Assembly (NCBI GenBank): GCA_922989275.2
Contig: OV277866.1
Coordinates: forward strand, 52,877,246 to 52,941,245
From: Gari tellinella
Taxonomy: Eukaryota; Mollusca; Bivalvia; Cardiida; Psammobiidae
Length of the DNA stretch: 64,000 nucleotides
Direction of reading: 5' to 3'
This document shows, piece after piece, positions 11,365 to 22,300 of this stretch. How positions within the stretch are numbered: position 1 is the first letter of the stretch; each line of letters starts with the position of its first letter. Position numbers and translations under genes: made by a program. The notes under the pieces were generated by a model, which was not told the origin of the DNA, searched no databases, and saw nothing but the letters and a program-made list of their open reading frames with translations.

Positions 11365-14300
11365 TTATTGTTGCGTGTTTGTTGAGAATCGCATGGTATC
11401 GTGGATGTACTTGTGGACTGTCTGAAAGATATGCATATTAAAATCAAGAGGTTTCGATTCATCTCCAGATAATAGGAGATCTAAGGTTACTTGATTTATA
11501 TGAGATAGGTTGTTTAGCATAATGTTTCGTGTTTGTGTGTATAAGGGACATTCAAGAAAAAAATGAAATGAATTTTCGCATGGACTTCCGCATCTACATG
11601 ATGGATCTGCAACTAGATTACAACGAAATAAATCGTAGTTTAAACAACTACATTGATGTCTTAGCCTGGTATGTAGGATATTATTCTTACGTGTTCCACA
11701 TTGATAGAAAGTTGGTAATTTATCTATATTACTCCCTAGTGCGGTCTTAAAAGACTGTATGGTAGTTTTGTTTCTAACATCCTGATTTAAGGCATTCCAG
11801 CTATGTGTGGTTGACACTATAAATGCACGTTCAGTTAGACGTAAGCGTGTATTTGGGATATTATAGTCATTATTATTTCTTAGTGGATAATTAGATACTT
11901 CGCTTACAAGAGGAGGTAGTATATTGCTAAGATATGGTGGAACAGACTGGTTGTGCATTTTATAAAACAAAACAAGTTTCTTTTTCTCTCTTCTAAATTC
12001 TAAAGTCTCAAGTTCTGCTTCTCTATAAATAAACTCTTTTTTACAAAATATCGGTAACCCACATGCTATTCTTGCTGCTTCTAATTGTATGCTTTCTAGT
12101 CGTTGCTTATCGACCTGAGAACAGCCATCCCATAATTCTGATGCGTATTCTAATACTGGAAGGATAAAACATTTGAAAATTTTTAATAAAGTTCGTCGGT
12201 TTAGAATGTATTTAAGTTTTCTTAACACAGAGACCTTTTTCATACAAGATTGATATATACTATCTATATGGGAAGACCATTTACAATCAGAAGATAAATT
12301 TACTCCTAAATGTCTATGAGAAGAAACGGGTTCGAGTAAGTTGTCATCAAATGTTAAGTTTAAATTGAAAGAGTTAGTTGAATTTGTTATGAATAACACA
12401 TTAGTTTTATTTGGGTTAAACTTTATCAACCATGTTTTGGACCAAGAAGATACCCTTTCCAAATCTCTGTTTATTACAGCTTCTATTTCATTAACGTTTT
12501 GAGAAGAAAATGACAATGAGGTATCGTCCGCGAATAGACGTGCTAGTGTCTCCAAGGAATCTGCAATATCATTTATGTATATAAGAAAAAGGAGAGGACC
12601 AAGTACAGATCCCTGGGGGACACCAGCATTTAGCTTATTGAAACATGATTTTTGGTTATTAACCAAAACCTGCTGTTCTCGATTATTGAGGTAATTTTCT
12701 ACCCATTTTAAAAATATTCCCCTGAAACCGTATCCCTTAAGTTTTTGTATAAGACCTCTATGCCAAACCCTGTCAAAAGCTTTGGAAATATCACAAAAAA
12801 TCACACAAGTATGTTGCTTTCGTTCTAAAGAATTACAAATAGAATCATACATTTCAATAAGTTGATAAACAGTTGAATGATTGGGAAGGAATCCTGATTG
12901 GTATTTATAGATAAGATTATGTTCTACAGTAAAATTATACATATATTTGAAAACAACACGTTCAAAAACCTTCCCCACACATGACAGAAGGGAGACTGGT
13001 CTATAATTCGACACTTCGTGTTTATCTCCCTTTTTAAAAAGAGGTAATACTATAGCTTTTTTCCATATATTAGGAAATGTTGAAGAATTAAGAGATAAGT
13101 TAAACAAAATAGAAAGAGGTTTACTAACAGAATCACGAGTGGCTTTCAACATATTATGACTAATCGTACCACAGCCTGTTGCTTTTCCTAATTTAAGATT
13201 TCCTAAGATGTCATGAACGTCTGTTTCTAAAATAGTTAAAGAGTCAAAGGAAGCGTTAGTACGATTTATGAAGTCTGGTAAATTTGTGTTTGATTCATCA
13301 ATAGTTGAAATTGAACAGAAGTATGTATTTAAGATATCCGCCTTTTTTGAGTCATCCATTATCACTGAACCAGAATTTAGATCCAAAAGAGGGGGAATTG
13401 TTGATGAGTGTCCTGACTGACGGGTGATTCTGTTAATTAATTTCCAATAAGACCTTGGATCACTAGTGTGTAAAGTGTCAATTAATCCACTAACGTTTTC
13501 AAAAAAGTTAAGTCTGGAGTGTTTTTTCATATTATTTATCTTATTTCTTTGTGCTTTAAATTTATTTAAATTTGTTAAGTTTTTAGTAGATTTATATTTA
13601 TCATGCAGTCTATTTCTTATTCTTATTTCTCTTCTGATGTCACTATTCATCCAGGGTTTATCGTTTGTTCTAATGGTTACTTCTTTTAAAGGAATACACT
13701 GTTTAGCCATTGAAATATATTTATCAGTAAATTTAACACACGCTTCATTTATATCAGAATTTTCAAAGTAGGTTACCCAGTCAAAGTTTGATATCAGATT
13801 ATTGAATTTAACATAGTCGCCATTTTTGTATATCCATACACTTCTCTTGTAAGATTTGCGTATTTTAACAGGTACATTAAGATGACAAACAGAGGCATTA
13901 TGATCACTCACTGCTCTATTAACTTCAACAACATAGGCACTAGTATATGAGCAACACTCGCTTATTAAAATTGGATCTAACAGTGTACTACTAGTAGCAC
14001 CAATACGAGTTGGTTCATCTATAATATTAGAGAGACCAAATTGAACAATTAAATTATTTAATGGATGTCTACTTAAATCGGAAAGCATATCAACATTAAT
14101 GTCTCCAGTTATAAGAATATGACTGGATGTTTCACAAGCTTTATCAACAGAATAGATAAAATTTTCCCAAAATATAGCCCTTGCATTAGGGGGTCTGTAC
14201 ACAGTACATAACATTAGAGTTATATTATTAAGTCTAACTTCAAGCCAGATTGTTTCCTCTAATGGCGATTCTAAGTCAGTGCGTCTTTTACAAAACAAAG

Positions 14301-14793
14301 TGTCCGAGCAGTAAATTAAAATCCCCCCACCCGCAAAGTTCCTGTCTTTCCTGAAAGGAGCACAAAAATTATCTAATAAAATGTCATCTGTGTGTATATT
14401 ATTGTCTAAGTGAGTTTCAGTGATGCATAGTATATTATATTCGTCTGCGATGTCTGCAAGATAATCAAGTTTATTTCTAATACTTCGTGCATTCCAGTTA
14501 AAAATAGATATTTCGGAAATGGGGCCTGGGTTTATTTCAACGTCCATTGACAAAACAATAAGAATCATGATGAGAAGATAGAAATGGCTATTCTGAAAAT
14601 AGCTTTTTACAGCAAGAAATTTTAGTCGGCTTAATGTTTCTGTTATGTATTTTTGTAAAATAACTAGAAACAAATTCAAAAAACTATTTTCACAACATCT
14701 TGACTGAAACAAACACCTCTTGATGATTCGACAATAACATTTACTATGAAATGTTCCTATGGCAGCTCGGTATAACATGATGTATACAGACAT
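11365..14793 (-). CDS. LINE polyprotein: 2A-like motif, APE endonuclease, reverse transcriptase
   Basis: The 1142-residue frame has no internal stop, which suggests recent insertion. Residues 1-83 form an N-terminal piece ending in a hydrophobic run. Residues 84-91 read DVEINPGP, the 2A ribosome-skipping consensus. Residues ~97-300 are an APE-type endonuclease with NWNAR, TETH (E126), TGDIN (D231, N233) and SDH (296-298). Residues ~575-830 are a reverse transcriptase with DISKAFDRVWH, GVPQGSVLGPLLF and the catalytic FADD at 754-757. A C-terminal CRCGSPCENSFHFFLECPLY is a cysteine/histidine cluster common in this group. The product would nick target DNA and copy the element's RNA there. Clade assignment needs a tree. 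Confidence 0.9.
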   Translation of the reverse strand: MSVYIMLYRAAIGTFHSKCYCRIIKRCLFQSRCCENSFLNLFLVILQKYITETLSRLKFLAVKSYFQNSHFYLLIMILIVLSMDVEINPGPISEISIFNWNARSIRNKLDYLADIADEYNILCITETHLDNNIHTDDILLDNFCAPFRKDRNFAGGGILIYCSDTLFCKRRTDLESPLEETIWLEVRLNNITLMLCTVYRPPNARAIFWENFIYSVDKACETSSHILITGDINVDMLSDLSRHPLNNLIVQFGLSNIIDEPTRIGATSSTLLDPILISECCSYTSAYVVEVNRAVSDHNASVCHLNVPVKIRKSYKRSVWIYKNGDYVKFNNLISNFDWVTYFENSDINEACVKFTDKYISMAKQCIPLKEVTIRTNDKPWMNSDIRREIRIRNRLHDKYKSTKNLTNLNKFKAQRNKINNMKKHSRLNFFENVSGLIDTLHTSDPRSYWKLINRITRQSGHSSTIPPLLDLNSGSVIMDDSKKADILNTYFCSISTIDESNTNLPDFINRTNASFDSLTILETDVHDILGNLKLGKATGCGTISHNMLKATRDSVSKPLSILFNLSLNSSTFPNIWKKAIVLPLFKKGDKHEVSNYRPVSLLSCVGKVFERVVFKYMYNFTVEHNLIYKYQSGFLPNHSTVYQLIEMYDSICNSLERKQHTCVIFCDISKAFDRVWHRGLIQKLKGYGFRGIFLKWVENYLNNREQQVLVNNQKSCFNKLNAGVPQGSVLGPLLFLIYINDIADSLETLARLFADDTSLSFSSQNVNEIEAVINRDLERVSSWSKTWLIKFNPNKTNVLFITNSTNSFNLNLTFDDNLLEPVSSHRHLGVNLSSDCKWSSHIDSIYQSCMKKVSVLRKLKYILNRRTLLKIFKCFILPVLEYASELWDGCSQVDKQRLESIQLEAARIACGLPIFCKKEFIYREAELETLEFRREKKKLVLFYKMHNQSVPPYLSNILPPLVSEVSNYPLRNNNDYNIPNTRLRLTERAFIVSTTHSWNALNQDVRNKTTIQSFKTALGSNIDKLPTFYQCGTRKNNILHTRLRHQCSCLNYDLFRCNLVADPSCRCGSPCENSFHFFLECPLYTQTRNIMLNNLSHINQVTLDLLLSGDESKPLDFNMHIFQTVHKYIHDTMRFSTNTQQ
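14521..14544 (-). other. 2A-like (StopGo) ribosome-skipping motif
   Basis: The eight codons read D-V-E-I-N-P-G-P, matching the D(V/I)ExNPGP consensus at every fixed position. It is preceded by the hydrophobic LLIMILIVLSM. In known 2A peptides the ribosome skips the G-P bond, so the endonuclease/RT would be released from a 90-residue leader. Confidence 0.8.
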
Positions 14794-14836
14794 TAACCAT
14801 TGTCATAAGTGAAGTTTTCCGAGCTGCCATAACAAG
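14754..14836. repeat. Inverted repeat around the LINE start codon
   Basis: TATGGCAGCTCGGTA and TCCGAGCTGCCATA form a 13-14 bp stem whose loop includes the LINE ATG at 14791-14793. In the transcript it could affect initiation (inference). Confidence 0.45.
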
Positions 14837-14899
14837 AAGCGACATGTCCATATGTACATCCACGAGCAAGCGACACAACAAGCAACAATTGAACTGATG

Positions 14900-15470
14900 A
14901 AAAAAACAACATGAAATGGAATAAAAGGGAAAAGGAGATACAGTACATCTCCGATTTTACCATTTTGAAACTGGAAATTCGAAGGAAAACTACTTTTATA
15001 AGGAATGATAAAGTTTTGTTTTTTTAATTGATTGTTTACTATTTATACCTAAAACTGTTCTGAAAATAGAGTCATACTGTACAATACATAAATTTAAAAG
15101 GATTGTCCCCCTTCAAATAATCACCTTTGACTAAGAGTCCATCATAAAGGGAACTACAACATTCATATACAAAAAAACAACAACCGTAGCACAAAATGCA
15201 CGTGCATTACCTATCGGTGTATAACGTTTTACAATCTTTGTAAAGCGACGCCAGTGTGTAGTGAGCCCAGTGGACAGTAAATCAATAATGGATTAAGTGG
15301 GTACTGGCTGCCGGTCTCTCTCAATGCAGAAAAGACGAGGAAGGGAAGTTTAACAGAAGGTAGTAAACTAAACTAATTAAATATGAATTATCATCAATCT
15401 AGAACATTTCATGTATGGATCCAGCTCCAGTAACTAAATAAAAAATCGAAAGCTCAGAATATTCTGTCTG
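14900..15470. other. No recognised feature
   Basis: AT-rich sequence between the LINE and the 15.5-kb array; no open frame or repeat end recognised. Confidence 0.45.
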
Positions 15471-15540
15471 GATTATCAAAGTAATTTCACCCATAAACTC
15501 TCTCTAACTAACGGAATTTGGAGACAAGTAAAATCAGAAC

Positions 15541-16020
15541 TTTGTAATATTCCATCACACGGTGTCTGATATGGGTCTAGATAAAATGTGGAGTAAATGA
15601 GAGTAGGACATATTAATATTTTGCATCCAAACCAGAAATCGTCTATAGCGGTGTCTGGTCTGGATCCAAACATCAGCTTTTTGTAATATCCACCACATGG
15701 TGTCTGATCTGGGTTTAGATAGTATGTAGAGTAAATGAGAGTAGGACATATTAATATTTTGCATCCAAACCAGACATCGTCTAAAGCGGTGTCTGGTCTG
15801 GATCCTATCAGATTTTTGTAATAACCATCACATGGTGTCTGATCTGGGTTTAGATAGTATGTGGATTAAATGAGAGTATAGGACATATTAATAGACTGCA
15901 TCCAAACAAGAAAGCGTCTATAGCGGTGTCTGATCTGGATCCAAACATCAGAATGTTATAATAAACCATCACATGGTGTCTGATCTGAGTCTAGATAGTA
16001 TGTTGAGTAGTATGTTTGTA
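15541..16020. repeat. 135-138 bp tandem array, about 3.5 units
   Basis: TAAATGAGAGTAGGACATAT recurs at 15594, 15732 and (diverged) 15867. Each unit alternates GTCTGATCTGGGT and GTCTGGTCTGGATCCAAAC, fragments of the class I hairpin arm. Confidence 0.75.
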
Positions 16021-16036
16021 GAAGATATGTGGGTAT

Positions 16037-16248
16037 CTTTAAGGTTGAGGATCTCTAATGTGATCTGGCCAATGTTGGTCCATATCGTTACCCTAGGTGA
16101 AGCGATCGACCATTCTGGTTAGCTGTCGACCCGTTCGGAATCATGCTTAGCATAGTTCGGAACGGACCGGCAGTTGACGAGAATGGCCAATCGCTGTACG
16201 TAGAGTAATGAATTTGGTCCGATCTCATTAGGGGTCCTCAACCTTAAA
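16037..16248. mobile_element. Foldback-type MITE, about 210 bp
   Basis: The two ends TTAAGGTTGAGGATC and its complement extend into a near-continuous inverted repeat over most of the length. TTAA at each border suggests a piggyBac-like target. Confidence 0.7.
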
Positions 16249-17005
16249 TTACAAAAACTAATGCTTTATCACATTATTTGGATATCTAACCCATGAAGTC
16301 AGTGGTAGTAAAGAGATCCAAAGACATAATTACAAGTATAAAATATCTTTTATTTTGGAAAATATGTATTACAATAGAGCTGTAAGTACATGTTATCTGT
16401 AAGTAAATGGGGTTTTCTTGTCATCTGTATCTTCCTACAATAGGAGTTGATACACTTCAAGATTCAGACCAAATAGCCATAATGTTTGTAGAAGTCCTAT
16501 TTAACCGAGTCACCACCATAAGCGCCCTGTGTGGACTTTAGAAACAATTTGGATACAGATCAGAAGCCGCGTATCTCGTTGTCTGATCAGGATCCAAACA
16601 ATTTGACAATCGCATTTATATTTCTTCAATTAGAATTTAAAAATTTGAAATTGGCATAAAGTTTCAAACGACAAATTTTTAACTCGCACTACTTTGACTG
16701 CAAAAGTGTTAATAGAGGCGATAACGTTTTACGATAAAAGGGTAACAAAGATTGTCATAAACGGAAAATGTTCTTCGGATGGTGTTAAAGTCACCACGAC
16801 AGATGTCGTGAATTTTAAATGTCCGTTTGTCAACCACTACTTCATTTGCATTTGCAAACAGGTTGGACCCAGATCAAACATATACGTACATGTATTTTGG
16901 CGTCTGGTCATATTCCACACTGTCTGTCACTCAGATACAAATAAATTGTCAGAATTTTCATATAAATATCTGTTAGTGCATAGTACTTTGTTTATTCTCG
17001 TCCAT

Positions 17006-17204
17006 GCAGTGGAGAAAACGTTATTCTTTCTCAACAAACGCGTTTACGCTGAAACTATCATTTCCAATGCAAACAGTTTGGAGCCAGATCAGACCCCAAA
17101 CTGTTTGCCACTCTGATAATAATGAAAAGTCAAAATTGTCAAAAACTTGTCATTTTCTAAATTTTAGTGTTTTTGCGTGAAAGAATAACGAGTTCTCCAT
17201 TGTA
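17006..17204 (+). mobile_element. Fam-1 element, hairpin arm deleted
   Basis: Has the left end CAGTGGAGAAAACG and right end GTTCTCCATTGTA. The palindrome jumps from GATCAGAC to CCCAAACTG. Confidence 0.65.
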
Positions 17205-17378
17205 CCATCCTCTCCTCTGTATATACAGTGTACACGCACACATAATGAGGCACAGTAAATCTATTACGATCACACATACTAAGGATGGTTTCATTTCTCA
17301 GGCGATGTTGCTTTATACAGCAACAAAGTAAAGCGGCGACCTTGTACAGAGGTGTTATGCTTTACTTTTTATCCTAGT

Positions 17379-17630
17379 TTAACCTTTAACTCCATAGATA
17401 GGCATGTGAACGCCCTATATATTATTCCTCCACTGATTCAATTTATACAATCATGAATGTGCAAAACAAATATAACAATATTTTTGTCCTAGCATATGGA
17501 TCATACGGATTCTTAAAGCGGGCTGGAAGAAAAGCAGAATGCGCCTTCAGGCGCATTCTGCTTTACTTTCAACCTGTTTTAAATGGCCACTTATCGCCAT
17601 CTAGAAGCTTGCTATGGAGTAAAGGGTTAA
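17379..17630. mobile_element. Fam-3 element, 252 bp
   Basis: TTAACCTTTAACTCCATAG and CTATGGAGTAAAGGGTTAA ends surround a class II hairpin with GCGCCTTCAGGCGC at its tip. Confidence 0.75.
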
Positions 17631-18008
17631 ACTGTCACCTGTAGTTTAGGCTCAATATTTCTGTGTTGATTTCGTCGTAAATGTGGCTTTTACGATGTAC
17701 ATGTAGTATGTAAGTATGTATAAAATATATGGCACTGTGGAACACCCTGTTCAACCATGACTTCTAAAAGAATGCAATTCTAGTAAACCATCAAATTGGA
17801 ATTTTCATACCCTGAATGTTAGCAGTAGATTGTGAAAACAACCAAGCATTCAAAGTCATGTTAGGGAGGCATTCTCTAAAAATGATAAACACATATATCC
17901 ATCAAGTTTCCATTAACCTATTTAAACTAAATTGTTGTACACCTTAAGATGAAAACTAATGAGGCTGTGCAAATTGATTCAACTGACTGTATCATACTAT
18001 GATAAATG

Positions 18009-18126
18009 TACGGAATTCCGTTGGTGCCACCTTAATTGTCGTATGTGGTGTTTTGAGGTCGACGCACGACACAGGAAGCGACACAATATACGACGCATGA
18101 CAACGCGACACCAACGGAATTCCGTA
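18009..18126. mobile_element. Short MITE with palindromic ends, 118 bp
   Basis: TACGGAATTCCGTTGGTG at the left is exactly repeated in inverse at the right, and each end contains the self-palindrome CGGAATTCCG. Confidence 0.65.
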
Positions 18127-18466
18127 TGGAAGATTTCATAATTATGTTACACCTCATCACAGTTTGTGTGTGTACAATGTCGCTGTCTGATTGAAGAAAC
18201 CACCAACATCATCAGCTAGGTTTCTTTCACATACTTATGTACACTATTATCTATCTGTTTTAATAATACAACATTTAGGAAACATGTATATGTAAATGTA
18301 AGTATCGCATGATTCCAAATGTGATATACAGTAATGATAAAATGCATGGGAATGACTAATATATATACATGTATATTTACAAGTCAATGTCAAGACGTGC
18401 TCTTTTCAGTCTGTGAAATTGTCTACACATGAATTGAAGCTTACATCTGTATGAACAAGTGAACTA

Positions 18467-18472
18467 TTTATT
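18467..18472 (-). promoter_or_regulatory. Candidate poly(A) signal for contactin
   Basis: This is the first canonical AATAAA I find on the minus strand after the contactin stop, about 715 nt downstream. The intervening stretch contains Fam-6 and Fam-5/Fam-2-like repeats. Its use is unproven. Confidence 0.3.
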
Positions 18473-18485
18473 TAAGATATTAGTA

Positions 18486-18680
18486 AACCCCTTCACTGCC
18501 TTACTCTTAGTACAATTGTTATTTGCAAACAGTTTGAACAATGATCAGACGACGCGTACCGCGGCGTCTGGTCAGGATCCAAACAGTTTTAAAATCATAT
18601 TATTGCTTGAGTCAAAATACCTTGAATAAATTCTTTTGAAGAAGTCATACAAAGTGACATAACTGTTTTGGAAAACCAGG
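18486..18680. mobile_element. Fam-2 element, one end degraded
   Basis: Starts AACCCCTTCACTGCCTTAC and has a class I hairpin at 18526-18590 with a mutated arm. It lies downstream of contactin. Confidence 0.6.
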
Positions 18681-18825
18681 TACTTATATGACTAATAATG
18701 ATTTTTTACAGGTAACTATTTACATTTTCCTTGAGTCGTAAACAATGCATGAGCAACATGTAAGTTATGTATGAATGTTCACCTTAATCATCCATGTTAC
18801 GTTCACGATATATTTTTATCTATTA

Positions 18826-19010
18826 CGACCACTGAAGTTAATACATTCTTGTTTAAAGCAGGTGATGGCATAAAGAAAAGGTAAAGGTACAGTAGAAATT
18901 TCCCGTATAAACTTTCTACTTTACCTCCATCGTGCTTTAAACTGTCACCTGACTTTATAACCATCAATACTTCTTATCTTCAGTGGTAGAAATAATTTGA
19001 TGTCAGTAGT
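18826..19010. mobile_element. Fam-5-like element
   Basis: ACGACCACTGAAG starts it and TAGTGG-like sequence ends it. Its hairpin pairs AGGTAAAGGTACAGTAGAAA with TTTCTACTTTACCT. Confidence 0.5.
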
Positions 19011-19036
19011 CACTGGAGTCTACTAAGGGATGTAAA

Positions 19037-19145
19037 AATATAACTCCAGTCGAGGCTCGATACCTCAAATACTCGCTTAAGTCGAATATGAACAAGATGC
19101 GTTTTAACTTTTTAACAGTCGACTGAAACAAGTTCGGGTTATCGA
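19037..19145. mobile_element. Fam-6 element in the contactin 3' UTR
   Basis: ACTCCAGTCGAGGCTCGATA and the inverse GTTCGGGTTATCGAGAC bracket it. It begins about 40 nt after the contactin stop codon, so it is probably transcribed as 3' UTR. Confidence 0.55.
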
Positions 19146-19186
19146 GACACCCTCGTGGTATTCATGTACATTTATCTGATTGATGT

Positions 19187-19329
19187 TTAACGCCGACATA
19201 TTAAAACCAATATTAATGATGTCACTAGCAAGAAAATGTCCGTGTAGACGTGTCCACTTCCGCATGTGCGCGATTCCTGATCAGCGTAGCACACTTCTGA
19301 TGTGGTAGGGTCAAACGGGATGCTGCCAC
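19187..19329 (-). CDS. Cont: Contactin exon 26: C-terminal tail and stop
   Basis: This final coding exon is 143 nt, entered in phase 1, and ends in TAA. The tail reads through a cysteine-containing spacer to TCGSGHVYTD, then the hydrophobic IFLLVTSLILVLI and CRR at the end. A small-residue site followed by a spacer and a terminal hydrophobic segment fits a GPI-anchor signal, the family norm. A single-pass membrane anchor with a three-residue cytoplasmic tail is the alternative. Confidence 0.82.
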
Positions 19330-22300
19330 CTTAAAAGAATAAAATAATGTATGAAACATTGTAAGATATTAAAAGTGTAACTAGCTTGTGGTGCCATACA
19401 CGTTGAGTCTACTTATATGCTGTATGTAAGTTATTTTTCTAGATTAAGTATAACCTCTCTTTCACGACCATTAAATTGTTTTAAATAGCAGATGTTTAAT
19501 ATAGATGACTGCTTAAAGCAATGTGAACGTAAAGCAGAAAGCTCCTAACTATTTTCGTTCACTTTGCTTCAAATTTTCACCTGTCTTTTATGCAGTAGAT
19601 TGGCTTTCTTTTTAGTGTTCATAATTAGTCTCTTGGAAATGACAGTTGACAATAAAACAAATTTTAAAAGAAATATATCCTTAGATCAATATATGTACGA
19701 CATATGTATACCTATATTGGAGAAGAAGTTAATGTTATTCTATCAAAATTTGCATTTTTGTTAAAATGATATCCCTTTAATCTAGTTTTGAGCAAGTTCA
19801 GAGGCCGGTTAAATCCTTTGAAAGCATTCATTCTCTCTAAGCTACACATGTACCAGCTGCTAAGATAAAAGAACAATTTTCACCGTGCTATTCATGACTG
19901 AGAGAAGCAATTTATTTCAGTAAAGGAATAAAGTTTAAGGAGTATGTATGATGTACATGTAAAGGATCATGCTACCAGTATTACATTATCAGTTTATCAG
20001 TTAGTAATTGTAGTACAATAAAACCTCTCTATCACGACCACTAAAAGGATAGTTAATTTATGCTGTAAAAGACAGGTGGTAGCTTAAAGCAAAGTGAAAG
20101 TAAAACTGAAAGCTCCTAAAGGAGCTTTCTGTTTTACTTTTACATTGCTGTAAGCAGTCTATTGTCCGAGAAACATGGTAATTGACATATCTTTAAGGTA
20201 GTAATAGAGAGGTTTTACTGTAAGAGCAGAAATTCACTTGTAACGGCGAGATTCTTACCAAGCACAGAGAAATACACGGCTTCACTGATAGCTCCATCTC
20301 CTGCCCGACTGTATCCAAGAACGCGTAGCACATACACAGTGTGTTTCTGCAGACCACCTATTACGTGTTCCTGTACTTTGTCAGTTAAATAGTCAGTTGC
20401 GGTTCTCACATCTTCCTGTATCTTCCATACGCGGATCTATGAAAAGAAGTCAAAGTGTGTTATTATTGGGCGTCGCGATATAACTGAGATACTGTTAAAA
20501 GCAATGTAAAATCATAAAAAAAAAACCAATTAAAAAACGTGCTATTTTGTAATGTACATGTCGTTTTCCGTGCTTTTTTGCAATGAACTATCTGTGTCAT
20601 ATTTTGTAATGTATATTTCGTGTGTTATTTTGTATTGTAGATTTCCGTGTGTTGTTGTGTACTGTAATTGTCCGTGTCATTTTACAATTTAATTTATCGT
20701 GTGCCAAAGTCTCTCACCACAAGGCTTGATTGTATAAAAATACTTACAATATATCCTATAATGGATTCCTCCAACGGCTTAATGCTCACGCCTCGCCATT
20801 TTACTAAGACACTATGTTCGTCGTAAGGATAGACTGCAATGTGTTTGGGGTATGCGCTGATAGCTAGAAAATAGAAAATAACTAATTCAAAACAATTTTA
20901 ATAGACTTATATTTGACACTTTGACATAATATGCATTAGCCGGAAACGGGAAATTTATTACGATACCTAGTATAAACCACAAGCATTTTGTTAAAAAAAC
21001 AAGAGATATGCATTGACACTTACTGAAAAGACAATTGATCCGATGTTAAAGTAAGATTCACACAAAGCACAGAACTCTTTTAAGTACAGTTTGCTTTAAT
21101 TTTACTCCGTGTTCATTTCCCACCTTTCTTTAAACATCAACATTGCGCCGACAAAAAACAGATACTATCTAAACTAGTACAACTGTATATTGGCCGATAA
21201 AATATGGGGAAAGCCAAGGAAAGTGTGATCAAACCAGGATATACATACAACATGTACATTATTTACAATATTTACATACAGGGTTAATAAAACCCAATAA
21301 CATTAGAATAGTAAAATACATTAACTTACGGAAATTGTAGGTTTCGGTCCATCTCCATTCCCCCTTTGGTCCGGCGCCTGCCGAGTTGAAGACTTGAACC
21401 CTGACATAGATATCTGTATTGGGCTCGAGTCCTATGCCGGTAGCCATGTCCTGCTGTCCGTAAACATTCTTGACAATTATATGTACCTTAGATGGGTCAG
21501 GCTCATCTTCAAAAGCCGAGTTCTCACCCTCGGGATCTTGGTAGTAGTAAACCTGTTCCAACAAAAGATATTGGTTAATTCTCTACTCCATAGTAACTAC
21601 AGTGGAGAAAACGTTATTCTTTCCCAATAAGCGCGTTTACGCTAAAACTATTATTTCCCGTGCAAACAGTTTGGACCCTGATCAGAAGTCGGGTAACCCG
21701 GCGTCTGATCAGACTCCAAACGGTTTGCCGCTCAGATAAAAAAGAAAAGTCAGAATTGTCAAAAGGTTGTCCTTTTCCACGTGTTAGTGTTTTGCGTTTG
21801 CGTTTCGTTTGCGTTTAAACGGGAAAGAATATCGTTTTCTCCACTGTACATGTAATGCAAATATGTAGCCATATAGTTGTTTAACTTTAACTCAATGGCA
21901 AGTAGTGCAGACATCTAGTCCAAAGGCTGCTTAACATAGTGACTAGTGCACATATTAGTATAAAGGCTAAGCATTACGCCATTCCAACTGGTAAAAATAT
22001 TAGTAAAAAATGGCTGATAAAACATTACTCTATAGCAACGAGTGTAAATACATGTATTAGCGATCTGACTGGTTACCTATTACTCTATAACAACTAGTGT
22101 AAATATTAGCGATCTGACTGGTCAACTATTACTCTATAGCAACTAGTGTAAATATAAGCGATCTGACTGGTTAACTATTACTCTATGGCAACTAGTGTAA
22201 ATATTAGCGATCTGACTGGTTAACTACTACTCTATAGCAACTACTGTAAATATTAGAGATCTGACTGGTTAACTACTACTCGATAGCAACTACTGTAAAT

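Larger units (their letters stand above)
10970..14900 (-). mobile_element. Full-length-looking non-LTR retrotransposon (LINE)
   Basis: The minus-strand element contains one long open frame (11365-14793) flanked by a short 5' leader and a 3' UTR of about 390 nt. That UTR ends near AATAAA at 10982-10987. The domain order of endonuclease then reverse transcriptase then a C-terminal cysteine/histidine cluster is that of APE-type LINEs, broadly the Jockey/CR1 group. Exact ends and target-site duplications are not resolved. It lies downstream of contactin on the same strand. Confidence 0.8.

Noticed and set aside
11529..13771. Plus-strand open frames at 11529-11750 and 13466-13771
   Set aside because: They lie antisense to the LINE polyprotein and have no motifs.
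16694..17116. 140-codon open stretch on the plus strand
   Set aside because: Its second half runs through a Fam-1 element and the first half has no recognisable motif; it is an accident of frame.
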